Below, piece after piece: positions 56,716-64,000 of a stretch of DNA of 64,000 nt (position 1 is its first letter; every line of letters begins with the position of its first letter). Under the pieces are notes generated by a model that saw nothing but the letters and a program-made list of their open reading frames with translations, did not search any database and was not told the DNA's origin. A program made the position numbers and the translations under genes. Source of the stretch: Saprospiraceae bacterium (GTDB taxonomy: Bacteria > Bacteroidota > Bacteroidia > Chitinophagales > Saprospiraceae); assembly GCA_016710585.1 (NCBI GenBank), contig JADJVN010000001.1, forward strand, positions 434,001 to 498,000, in the 5' to 3' direction.

Positions 56716-59700
56716 ATGAAAAATTTAGTCTTTTTAATCTTGATCGCTTTTTCATTTGTTGGAAATAGTCAGGTCAAGGTAAATTTTGGATCAATTAACG
56801 GGAATGTAGGAGACACCGTCAGCGTAACCGTAAATATAGATAATTTCACCAAAATTAGTTCTTTTCAGTATTCGGTAACTTATGATTCTTTAGTACTGCA
56901 ATATGTAGGATGGGGGGATAGGCATCCCACTATTTCAAACGTTTCGGTACAGGATTTTGATATGTGGAGAAATACCCGTTTAATCAATGGACAGCTAGCA
57001 GTCTCTTGGAATAATGATGCAGGTAAATCCAATACAATCCCTGCTAATGAATCTGTATTCTCACTTAAATTTAAATTAATAGGCAAACAATGTGATTCCA
57101 GCTTTGTAAAATTGGACAATAAACCTACCCCAATTGAATTTATTGATGAGAACGACAATCCTTTAAGTTTTAATTCAGTAGGTGGAATTGGTAAAGTAAA
57201 AATCAATGGACCAGGTTGTGCAGGTGGCACAGGAGGAGGACCTTCTACTGATGTAACCTTGATTGCTTCTATTGAATCGGGACCTCAAAATGGCATTACT
57301 TATATCAGTATCTCAGTAAAGAATTTTAAAAACATGGAGTCCGGACAGGGTACACTAACTTGGGATCCTGCAATAGGGGAATATGCTGGGTCGGATTCAA
57401 CTTTTGTATCAAGATTTGATTTTGCATTCAATGGTTTAACGAATAAAAATGGTGTTAGTTATATTTTCAATAATAACAATACAACAGGGGTAACCCTTCC
57501 AGATAATTATGTCATTTTTAAAATAGGTATAAAAGGTGTTGGTCCAATAAATAGTTCCACTGCTATCACTTTTGGCAATACGCCAGTTGTATTGGAGCTT
57601 TCAGACCACGATAGCAATATTATTCCTGGAAAATATGAATCTGGAAAATTTACCATTGTTGGGAGTGTTCAAGAAACATTAAAGCTTTATTATAGAGATA
57701 CATTTGCAAATGAAGGTGGTGAATTATGTGTTCCTATATTAGTAGATGGATTTACCTGTATGGAGTCATTCCAGTTTGCATTAAGATTTGATACGACATT
57801 GCTTAAATTTAAAGCAATAAATGATCCTAAAATCACTCCATTTGGAAATTCAAATGTGAATGTTGTGGGGAATAATTTAAATATAATATGGGATAACAGT
57901 ACTGCACCGAGACAAACTTTAGCAACTGGTACACATATGTTTCTAGTATGTTTTGATGTTATTGGAAAATGTACAGTAAATACCAAATTAAGCTTTTTGC
58001 CACTTCAGAGTGCCTTAGAATTTAGCAATTGCAATGGTATGCTTGCAATAAATAAAGTTGAGGGCAATATTGAAATCCGTTGTGGAGTAGCCCCTACGAC
58101 ATGTGTTATCGATTCAGCTGTAGGAATTACTTGCAATGGTGTATGTGATGGAAGAGCAGGTGTCACTCTTGGTGGAGGATCAGGTGTCGGATTCACTTAT
58201 GAGTGGATTAGAATAAACCCAGCGCCTACAGGCGTAGTAAGTACTGTGCAAGATCCTACTGGATTATGTCCTGGTGAATACAGATTGAGATTCAGAGATG
58301 TAGGTAATGCAAATGCTCAATCTCAATGTCCTTTGGTTACGATAAAAGACGTTGAACCAATAACATGTACAGCTAGTGTAATGGATGTATCAGGCGTTGG
58401 AAAATCTGATGGTAAAATTGAGTTAACAGTTTCAGGTGGTACACCAGGGTATAAATATGAATGGTTCAGAGTAACCAATCCTAATTTGAAAATAGGAGTA
58501 ACCAATATTTTAGCTAACCTTGCAGTTGGTAGTTACTTTGTTATCGTTACAGATTCAAAAGGTTGTACAAAAAGGGATACTTTTAAGATTTCTCCGTTTA
58601 TAGATACTATAAATATTACTGGTATCAGAATGGTAGACTCGATCAAATGTTTTGGTGAATGTACAGGAGCATTACAAGTCGATATCTCTGGTGGAATTAT
58701 CCCTTTTAATTATAATTGGAGTGGCCCTTCTGGAACAGTTACAACGAACCCTGCTCGTAATCTTTGTGCTGGTCTATGGAAAGTTACAGTGATAGATGGA
58801 AAAGGGGAAACTGATACAATGTCTTTTGTTTTAAATCAGCCGACAACTATAGTCATACAACAGAATGGAAAAAAACCAGAGGTAATTGTTACAGGAGGTA
58901 CTTCTCCTTATACGATTGCTTGGAAAAATGCACAAAACCAGATCGTAGGAACTGGTACCAATCCTACCCTTGTTGATGGAGCATATACAGTTTGTGTTAC
59001 CGATAGAAATAATTGTACTCAGAATATTGAGATATTAGTCATGAATGGAAGCACTGGAAATCAAGATACAGTGAAGGTGACACTTGCAATAGATCCAAAG
59101 AGCAATGGCAGCGCAATCAGTTGTAAAGGCTCTTGTGATGGCAGAATTATCGCTTCTGCAAGTGGCGGTACAGCTCCATACATTTATAAATGGTCACACA
59201 ACAATAATTTGAATTCATCTATAGCAACAGATCTATGTCCAGGAAAAACCTATACTGTTACTGTTACAGACAATAAAGGGAATACAGCGATATCCTCAGG
59301 CCTTACAATTTCGGATATCACAGGATTATCAGTATCTGTTAGACGCGTTAGTTGTGCTTCAGATAATGCTACCAGCGACGGATCTTATGAAGCAGTAGTT
59401 TCAGGTGGAACCAAACCATATACATATAAATGGTGCAATGCAGAAACAGGCAATATTGCTACAGCATTAGCATCTGGCTCTTGCTCTATTACAGTCACTG
59501 ATAATAATGGTTGTACTTCCGTGGAACAATTTACTGTTTGTATTCAAGGCACCAATAATGCCAATTGTTACTCTGGTAGATTGGCTATTTCTCCAAATGA
59601 TGATGGATATAATGACTATTTAGAAATCGCATGTGTAGGAGATGTTGATAATGTATTATATATCTACAACAGATGGGGAAAACAAGTCTATACAGCAGTT

Positions 59701-59838
59701 AATTATCTCAATACATGGAATGCAAAAGATCAAGAGGGTAATGAGTTGAATGAAGGCACGTATATGTGGGTCTTATTAGTTAAAGAGCCAGGAAAAAATG
59801 ATGTTTATCACAAAGGTACGGTAACTGTAGTGCGATAA
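56716..59838 (+). CDS. Surface protein with three cohesin-like modules, SprB-type repeats and type B T9SS sorting domain
   Basis: 1040 residues with a signal peptide (FLILIAFSFVGNSQ). Residues about 20-455 hold three cohesin-like beta-sandwiches: the first begins VKVNFGSINGNVGDTVSVTVNIDNF with SSFQYSVTYDS, the third has CMESFQFALRFDTTLLKFKAI. From about 460 to 950 there are about six SprB-type repeats (ITCNGVCDGRAGVTLGGGSG, IKCFGECTGALQVDISGG, ISCKGSCDGRIIASASGGTAPYIYKWS). The C-terminus is a type B (gliding-motility, CHU_C) sorting domain (SPNDDGYNDYLEIACVGD, YNRWGKQVYTA, GTYMWVLLVKEPGK). A PorP/SprF gene follows after 26 bases, the usual arrangement for type B cargo. Confidence 0.88.
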   Translation: MKNLVFLILIAFSFVGNSQVKVNFGSINGNVGDTVSVTVNIDNFTKISSFQYSVTYDSLVLQYVGWGDRHPTISNVSVQDFDMWRNTRLINGQLAVSWNNDAGKSNTIPANESVFSLKFKLIGKQCDSSFVKLDNKPTPIEFIDENDNPLSFNSVGGIGKVKINGPGCAGGTGGGPSTDVTLIASIESGPQNGITYISISVKNFKNMESGQGTLTWDPAIGEYAGSDSTFVSRFDFAFNGLTNKNGVSYIFNNNNTTGVTLPDNYVIFKIGIKGVGPINSSTAITFGNTPVVLELSDHDSNIIPGKYESGKFTIVGSVQETLKLYYRDTFANEGGELCVPILVDGFTCMESFQFALRFDTTLLKFKAINDPKITPFGNSNVNVVGNNLNIIWDNSTAPRQTLATGTHMFLVCFDVIGKCTVNTKLSFLPLQSALEFSNCNGMLAINKVEGNIEIRCGVAPTTCVIDSAVGITCNGVCDGRAGVTLGGGSGVGFTYEWIRINPAPTGVVSTVQDPTGLCPGEYRLRFRDVGNANAQSQCPLVTIKDVEPITCTASVMDVSGVGKSDGKIELTVSGGTPGYKYEWFRVTNPNLKIGVTNILANLAVGSYFVIVTDSKGCTKRDTFKISPFIDTINITGIRMVDSIKCFGECTGALQVDISGGIIPFNYNWSGPSGTVTTNPARNLCAGLWKVTVIDGKGETDTMSFVLNQPTTIVIQQNGKKPEVIVTGGTSPYTIAWKNAQNQIVGTGTNPTLVDGAYTVCVTDRNNCTQNIEILVMNGSTGNQDTVKVTLAIDPKSNGSAISCKGSCDGRIIASASGGTAPYIYKWSHNNNLNSSIATDLCPGKTYTVTVTDNKGNTAISSGLTISDITGLSVSVRRVSCASDNATSDGSYEAVVSGGTKPYTYKWCNAETGNIATALASGSCSITVTDNNGCTSVEQFTVCIQGTNNANCYSGRLAISPNDDGYNDYLEIACVGDVDNVLYIYNRWGKQVYTAVNYLNTWNAKDQEGNELNEGTYMWVLLVKEPGKNDVYHKGTVTVVR

Positions 59839-59864
59839 TTTGTAAATTTATTAAAAGGAAAAAA

Positions 59865-60863
59865 ATGAAATCAAAAATAATATTTTTCATCGCTTTTGTT
59901 GGCTGCATATTCACAAAGAATTATGCACAAGATTTTGCAATCGCACATAAGTCGGCAGCAATTTACAATCACTCACATCTCAACCCTTATTTAACAAATC
60001 CAGCTCATACTGGATTTGAAGAGAGAGGGAATATTCTTTTTAATTATCGCAATTTATGGGCAGGATTTCCAGGAGCTCCAAATACGCTAACTTTTGCTTT
60101 AAATGCAGCACCAGTGAGCAATATGGGTCTTGGAGGAATTCTACAAATTGACAATTTCGGAGTTGCAAATCGTTTTATTGGACAGGGTAATTATGCTTAC
60201 AATTTCCGATCTGGAGCTAATCGCTTTTCTCTAGGCTTGGCTGGAAAATATATCCAATATAGTCTTGATAATGAAGCCATCACAGATCCATTACATCAAG
60301 GTCCAGATGTTTTGATAAACGATGCTTTGAATGGAGAATCATTTTTTGCTGCTGATTTAGGATTTTGGGCTGAGTTTTCAAATAAATATCGATTTGGTCT
60401 TTCTCTCCCGCATTTGGTAGAGACAAGATTGGATGGAGCAGTTCCAGTGACAGACGAAAAAAGACCTGTAGCTTTTACAGCTTTTTTAGGTTCTGTATGG
60501 AATGTAGAATCTTATAGAATGAAAATAGAACCATCAATCGTTCTTAGAAAAATAAGCGATGTACCTTTTGGTACAGATTTAAATATGGTAGCAAAGATGA
60601 TCGATGATCGATTGATTGCAGGATTTACCTATAGTTTTGGTCCTTCATGGCATCGAATTCTATTCCTTGGAGGAGTTAGAATCGAGAAATTAAAGTTTTA
60701 TTATTCTTATGATCAAAGTTATTATGATTTTCAAAGCTTCAATAATGGCTCACATGAAGTAACTTTATCTTACGATTTGTTTTCAAAACCAAGTCCAAAA
60801 ATGAAGAAGTCTGAAGAAGTCCCTATGGAGAAAAACGAACTCATGGACGAGACAAAGAAATAA
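59865..60863 (+). CDS. PorP/SprF-family outer-membrane protein
   Basis: A 332-residue protein with a signal peptide (FFIAFVGCIFTKNYAQ) and the PorP/SprF barrel pattern: YNHSHLNPYLTNPAHTGFEERGNILFNYRNLWAGFPGAPNT near the start, then repeated amphipathic strands. The C-terminal tail is Lys/Glu-rich. Members of this family pair with type B T9SS proteins such as SprB and are needed for their secretion or attachment. It probably serves the protein encoded immediately upstream. A terminator follows. Confidence 0.92.
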   Translation: MKSKIIFFIAFVGCIFTKNYAQDFAIAHKSAAIYNHSHLNPYLTNPAHTGFEERGNILFNYRNLWAGFPGAPNTLTFALNAAPVSNMGLGGILQIDNFGVANRFIGQGNYAYNFRSGANRFSLGLAGKYIQYSLDNEAITDPLHQGPDVLINDALNGESFFAADLGFWAEFSNKYRFGLSLPHLVETRLDGAVPVTDEKRPVAFTAFLGSVWNVESYRMKIEPSIVLRKISDVPFGTDLNMVAKMIDDRLIAGFTYSFGPSWHRILFLGGVRIEKLKFYYSYDQSYYDFQSFNNGSHEVTLSYDLFSKPSPKMKKSEEVPMEKNELMDETKK

Positions 60864-60886
60864 TTTAATATAAATTATAAAGTGAT

Positions 60887-60917
60887 AAAGCCTAGTTTCT
60901 TTGAAGCTAGGCTTTTT
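60887..60917 (+). terminator. Rho-independent terminator after PorP/SprF gene
   Basis: A 12-bp stem, AAAGCCTAGTTT (60887-60898) with AAGCTAGGCTTT (60904-60915, one G-U pair), a 5-base loop and a T tract. It lies 24 bases after the stop and closes the two-gene unit. Confidence 0.88.
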
Positions 60918-61039
60918 AATTAATACTCCTTTAGTATTAAAATTTTTGATCCAGATACTTTTTGATTATTTGATAATAAAAGGATTTGATCCATTGTACT
61001 TCTAGATTACAGTCCTATATTCGCCTAGAATTCAGTTAA

Positions 61040-61941
61040 ATGGAAAAGACTTATTGGGGTATTGATATGGGGGGCACTAAAATCGAGGGAGTGGTTTTGG
61101 TGAGGGAACCAGAATTTAAGATATTGGAACGAATAAGGGTGCCTACAGAGCAGTCTATGGGCTATGACCATGTGATAGGTCAGTTTAAAAAGCTTGTGGA
61201 TTTATTGGTCGAAAAAATAGGACATAGACCAAAGCATATAGGAGTCGGTACACCAGGAATTATAGATACTGACACCAAACTAATAAAAAATAGTAATACG
61301 CAATGTATTATTGGAAAACCTATGAACATAGATTTGGAGAAAGCTTTGAATTGTAAAGTTACTATGGCAAATGATGCAAATTGTTTTGCTATTGCAGAAG
61401 CTTTACTAGGTGTGGTACCTGATATTGTCAAGAGTCCAGAAGTGGTATTTGGTGTTATAATGGGAACGGGGGTAGGAAGTGGTGTTGTGGTCAATGGTCG
61501 AGTAATACAAGGGAAACATGGTATAGGTGGAGAATGGGGCATAATCGATTGGATGAAACCGGAGATAAATGTTATTGTGGTCAGACAGCTTGTGTAGAGA
61601 CTTTTATCTCTGGTCCTTCTTTGGAGCGGTTTTACATGAAATTGACTGGAGTAAAGATGAGCTTAAAGGATATTTATGATTTATACTTAAAGGATGATCC
61701 CAATGCAATTCTGGTGATAGACCGATTAATCCATTATTTTGGAAAGGCTGTAGCAACAGTTGTAAATATTATCGATCCAGAGATCATCGTGATAGGTGGA
61801 GGTGTAGGTAATCTTGATGTAATCTATGAAAGAGGGCCAGCTGAAGTATTGAAGCATCTATTTAATAATGAACTGAAGACAAAATTTGTCAAGCCAAAAC
61901 TTGGCGATAGCGCTGGAGTAATTGGGGCAGCATTGTTGTAA
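61040..61941 (+). CDS. ROK-family sugar kinase, frame broken once
   Basis: Two segments (61040 to about 61540 and on to 61941) give a ROK protein of about 300 residues. The ATP-binding motif YWGIDMGGTKIEGVV and VGTPGIIDTDT are in the first part. The zinc-type ROK signature CYCGQTACVETFISGPSL and the C-terminal IDPEIIVIGGGVGN are in the second. One G missing from the G4 run at 61536-61539 explains the break and restores GGEWGHNRLDETGDKCYCGQ. It likely phosphorylates a hexose (glucokinase or fructokinase type); the sugar cannot be told from sequence. Confidence 0.9.
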
Positions 61942-62047
61942 GCTTAAACTTTTAGACCTAAATTGATAAAAAACATGGGATATATTAGTCCTTATATTAA
62001 TATAATTGCTTGATTTTCAACATTATCATTTTATTTGCAAAATTATT

Positions 62048-62077
62048 TTGTAGAGCCAAAAGCTTGACTTATCTTTG
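62048..62077 (+). promoter_or_regulatory. Promoter of the rplU-rpmA operon
   Basis: TTG at 62048-62050, 19 bases, then TATCTTTG at 62070-62077: a full match to the Bacteroidota sigma-70 consensus TTG-N19-TAnnTTTG. It ends 26 bases before the rplU ATG. It is the best promoter in the window. Confidence 0.8.
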
Positions 62078-62103
62078 CAATCCATTTTTAAAGACCTTAT
62101 AAT

Positions 62104-62415
62104 ATGGTAGCGATAGTAAGTATAGCAGGACAACAGTTTAAAGTTGCCGCAGGACAAAAAGTATATGTTCATCGATTAGATGCAGAAAAAGGTGATAAAA
62201 TCAACTTTGATGATGTATTGATGATTGCATCTGATAACGGTGCTACAGTAGGTACACCTAAGGTAAGCGGTGCTAGAATTGAAGCTACTGTGTTAGATCA
62301 TGTTCAAGGGGACAAGGTAATCGTTTATAAAAAGAATAAGAGAAAAGGATATGAGAAGAAGAATGGTCACAGACAACAGTTCTCTCATATTAAAATAGAA
62401 TCCATCATCGCATAA
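62104..62415 (+). CDS. rplU: 50S ribosomal protein L21
   Basis: A 103-residue L21 with the usual start (MVAIVSIAGQQFKVAAGQKVYVHRL) and the C-terminal RNA-binding stretch KKNKRKGYEKKNGHRQQFSHIKIESI. It binds 23S rRNA. rpmA follows after 18 bases in the conserved order. A clear promoter lies upstream. Confidence 0.97.
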   Translation: MVAIVSIAGQQFKVAAGQKVYVHRLDAEKGDKINFDDVLMIASDNGATVGTPKVSGARIEATVLDHVQGDKVIVYKKNKRKGYEKKNGHRQQFSHIKIESIIA

Positions 62416-62433
62416 TCATAAAAATTTTAAGAC

Positions 62434-62697
62434 ATGGCTCATAAGAAAGGTGAAGGTAGTACTAGTAACGGACGGGATAGTAATAGTAAACGTCCGGGTA
62501 TAAAATTATATGCAGGTCAGGCAGCTTTGTCTGGAAATATTTTAGTTCGTCAAAAAGGAACAAAATATCATGCAGGTAATAATGTAGGCGTGGGTAAAGA
62601 CTTTACATTATATGCATTGACTGATGGATCTGTAAGCTTCAAGAAGGGAAGACTAGACAGGACATTTGTACACATCACACCATCAGGAGATAAATAA
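62434..62697 (+). CDS. rpmA: 50S ribosomal protein L27
   Basis: An 87-residue L27 starting MAHKKGEGSTSNGRDSNSKRPGIK and containing the conserved ILVRQKGTKYHAGNNVGVGKDFTLYAL. The N-terminus starts directly at the mature Ala-His-Lys form, with no Firmicutes-type cleavable extension. It reaches the peptidyl-transferase centre. It is co-transcribed with rplU. obgE, often next in other bacteria, lies about 34 kb away, beside adk. Confidence 0.97.
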   Translation: MAHKKGEGSTSNGRDSNSKRPGIKLYAGQAALSGNILVRQKGTKYHAGNNVGVGKDFTLYALTDGSVSFKKGRLDRTFVHITPSGDK

Positions 62698-62701
62698 TAG
62701 C

Positions 62702-62717
62702 TCAGCAGGAATGCTGA
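62702..62717 (+). terminator. Possible weak terminator after rpmA
   Basis: A 6-bp stem TCAGCA / TGCTGA with a GGAA loop directly after the rpmA stop. The following sequence is only moderately T-rich, so function as a terminator is uncertain. Confidence 0.35.
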
Positions 62718-62851
62718 ATCTTATTGTCATTATTTTTCTTTAAGTGAAAATTTAATTTTTATTTGAATAGTTGATTTATTCAAATATATCTATCACAATT
62801 ATAGATTGATAGCTTATTTAATAGCTATTATAAAAATCCATACTACAAATA

Positions 62852-63862
62852 CTATTCTTCTTCAGTAGTTTTATTTGCTGATTCAGAAAATGCCATATTT
62901 TCTTTTCTCATCCGCTCATCCTCATAAGCTTTTAATATTTCCTTTACTAATCTATGGCGCACGACGTCTTCACGACTCAAATACACAGTCTTTATCCCGT
63001 GAATATTTTGAAGTCTATAAGTTGCATCTTTTAAACCAGATTTTTGATGGTATGGAAGATCTATCTGTGTGAGGTCTCCGGTGATAATAGCTTTGGCGGA
63101 TGGTCCTAATCTGGTCAAGAACATTTTTAACTGAACTGGAGTACAGTTTTGCGCTTCATCTAAGATGATGTATGCATTATCAAGCGTTCTTCCTCTCATG
63201 AATGCCAGTGGTGCGATTTCTATAACTCTCGATTCCATGAATTGAGCTAAGCGTTCAGCTGGAATCATATCGTCCAAGGCATCGTATAAAGGCCTTAAAT
63301 AGGGGTCAATTTTTTCTTTAAGATCTCCAGGCAAGAATCCCAAAGACTCTCCAGCTTCAACTGCGGGCCTAGTCAATATAATTTTTTTGACCTCTTTATT
63401 TTTTAATGCTCTTACTGCCAAGGCTACTGCAGTATATGTCTTTCCTGTTCCCGCTGGGCCGATAACAAAAGTAATATCACTATTTTCTACGGCTTCTACG
63501 AGAATCTGTTGATTCTTTGTCTTAGCATAAATTGACTTTCCATCTCTGCCATGAAGAATCACCTTTTTATTCTCGCTTGGCGCAATTTTATTGGAATATG
63601 GATTGACCCCTTGGAGTAAATCTTCTACAGCATGTACTGACAATTCCTTTGTATCTCGAAGGATCTTGACCATCCATTCTATTTTAGATTTGGCTTCTTG
63701 GCTATCTTTTTTATCTCCAATTAATTTGATTTGATTTCCTCTAGAAGTAATAGTTAAATCAGGAAATGCTTTTTTTAATAAGTTAATCTTTACGTTATTT
63801 TCACCATAAAATAGTAAAGGATCAATATTCTCAATATTTAAAACAATCTCGCTTTGTGGCAA
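62852..63862 (-). CDS. PhoH-like ATPase
   Basis: About 336 residues. The likely start is a TTG at 63862; no ATG is found upstream in frame before the sequence leaves the family region. It has an N-terminal KH-like stretch (PDLTITSRGNQIKLIGDK), then the PhoH ATPase domain with Walker A FVIGPAGTGKTYTA, TRPAVEAGESLGFLPGDLKEK, Walker B AYIILDEAQNC and IITGDLTQIDLP. PhoH/YbeZ proteins are associated with RNA metabolism, often next to ybeY, which is not in the window. It is convergent with the rplU-rpmA operon. Confidence 0.93.
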   Translation of the reverse strand: MPQSEIVLNIENIDPLLFYGENNVKINLLKKAFPDLTITSRGNQIKLIGDKKDSQEAKSKIEWMVKILRDTKELSVHAVEDLLQGVNPYSNKIAPSENKKVILHGRDGKSIYAKTKNQQILVEAVENSDITFVIGPAGTGKTYTAVALAVRALKNKEVKKIILTRPAVEAGESLGFLPGDLKEKIDPYLRPLYDALDDMIPAERLAQFMESRVIEIAPLAFMRGRTLDNAYIILDEAQNCTPVQLKMFLTRLGPSAKAIITGDLTQIDLPYHQKSGLKDATYRLQNIHGIKTVYLSREDVVRHRLVKEILKAYEDERMRKENMAFSESANKTTEEE

Positions 63863-64000
63863 TGATAAAGTATTTAATTTGATCCCAAAGTTAGACTTTA
63901 TTTTCAGAATGAGGGCAAACTTTAAATTAAATAATTGCTAAATATATTATTTCTATAGAAATGAAAATATAGACATTTTTTAAGGCTGGACATGGATAAT

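Overview
The window is AT-rich chromosomal DNA from a member of the Bacteroidota, most likely close to the Saprospiraceae (inference). Three things support this. Several secreted proteins carry type IX secretion system (T9SS) C-terminal sorting domains of type A or type B, and a PorP/SprF-family protein is present. Promoter -7 elements of the form TAnnTTTG occur upstream of many starts, with little sign of Shine-Dalgarno sites. The housekeeping genes (DUF5606 protein, RecO, LpxD, TsaB, adk next to obgE) are of Bacteroidota type. I saw no rRNA, tRNA, insertion sequence, prophage or CRISPR array.

Layout: 1-5.3 kb holds the end of a CorA transporter and a run of small minus-strand accessory genes (acetyltransferase, FkbM methyltransferase, DUF1801, pentapeptide repeat protein, lipoprotein, TauE/SafE permease, YfiT-like DinB protein). 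5.4-13.5 kb is plus strand: DUF937-OmpA envelope protein, prfA, PhnA-like domain, DUF5606 protein, TMTC-like membrane protein, dprA, alkaline phosphatase. 13.8-20 kb is one giant T9SS surface protein whose reading frame is interrupted three times, followed by recO. 20.7-25.5 kb (minus) holds lpxD, polA and a metzincin lipoprotein. 25.5-30.2 kb (plus) holds a nitrilase-family amidase, an NlpC/P60 lipoprotein, adk, obgE (two frame breaks) and a vanadium-haloperoxidase-type enzyme. 30.4-35.3 kb (minus) holds a broken T9SS propeller-like protein, two ArsR regulators, tsaB and an S41 protease. 35.7-38.2 kb has two tandem dockerin-type proteins. 38.3-45.8 kb (minus) holds a redoxin, an SRPBCC protein, recA, a lipoprotein, an exported methyltransferase, paaZ (frame break) and a DUF1569-like protein. 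45.9-52.4 kb holds rmuC, a GH92 mannosidase, a glycosylasparaginase and a response regulator. 52.5-60.9 kb is the most notable block: a dockerin-bearing T9SS protein, a protein with three cohesin-like modules, SprB-type repeats and a type B sorting domain, and a PorP/SprF partner. 61-64 kb holds a ROK kinase (frame break), rplU, rpmA and a PhoH-like ATPase.

Two themes stand out. First, three dockerin proteins and a cohesin-like/SprB-like/SprF gene set suggest a T9SS-exported, cohesin-dockerin style surface assembly without cellulases. Second, nine apparent frameshifts fall in five genes, including the normally essential obgE. Most are explained by one base missing from an A or G run, so they look like homopolymer errors in the assembly rather than real gene decay.
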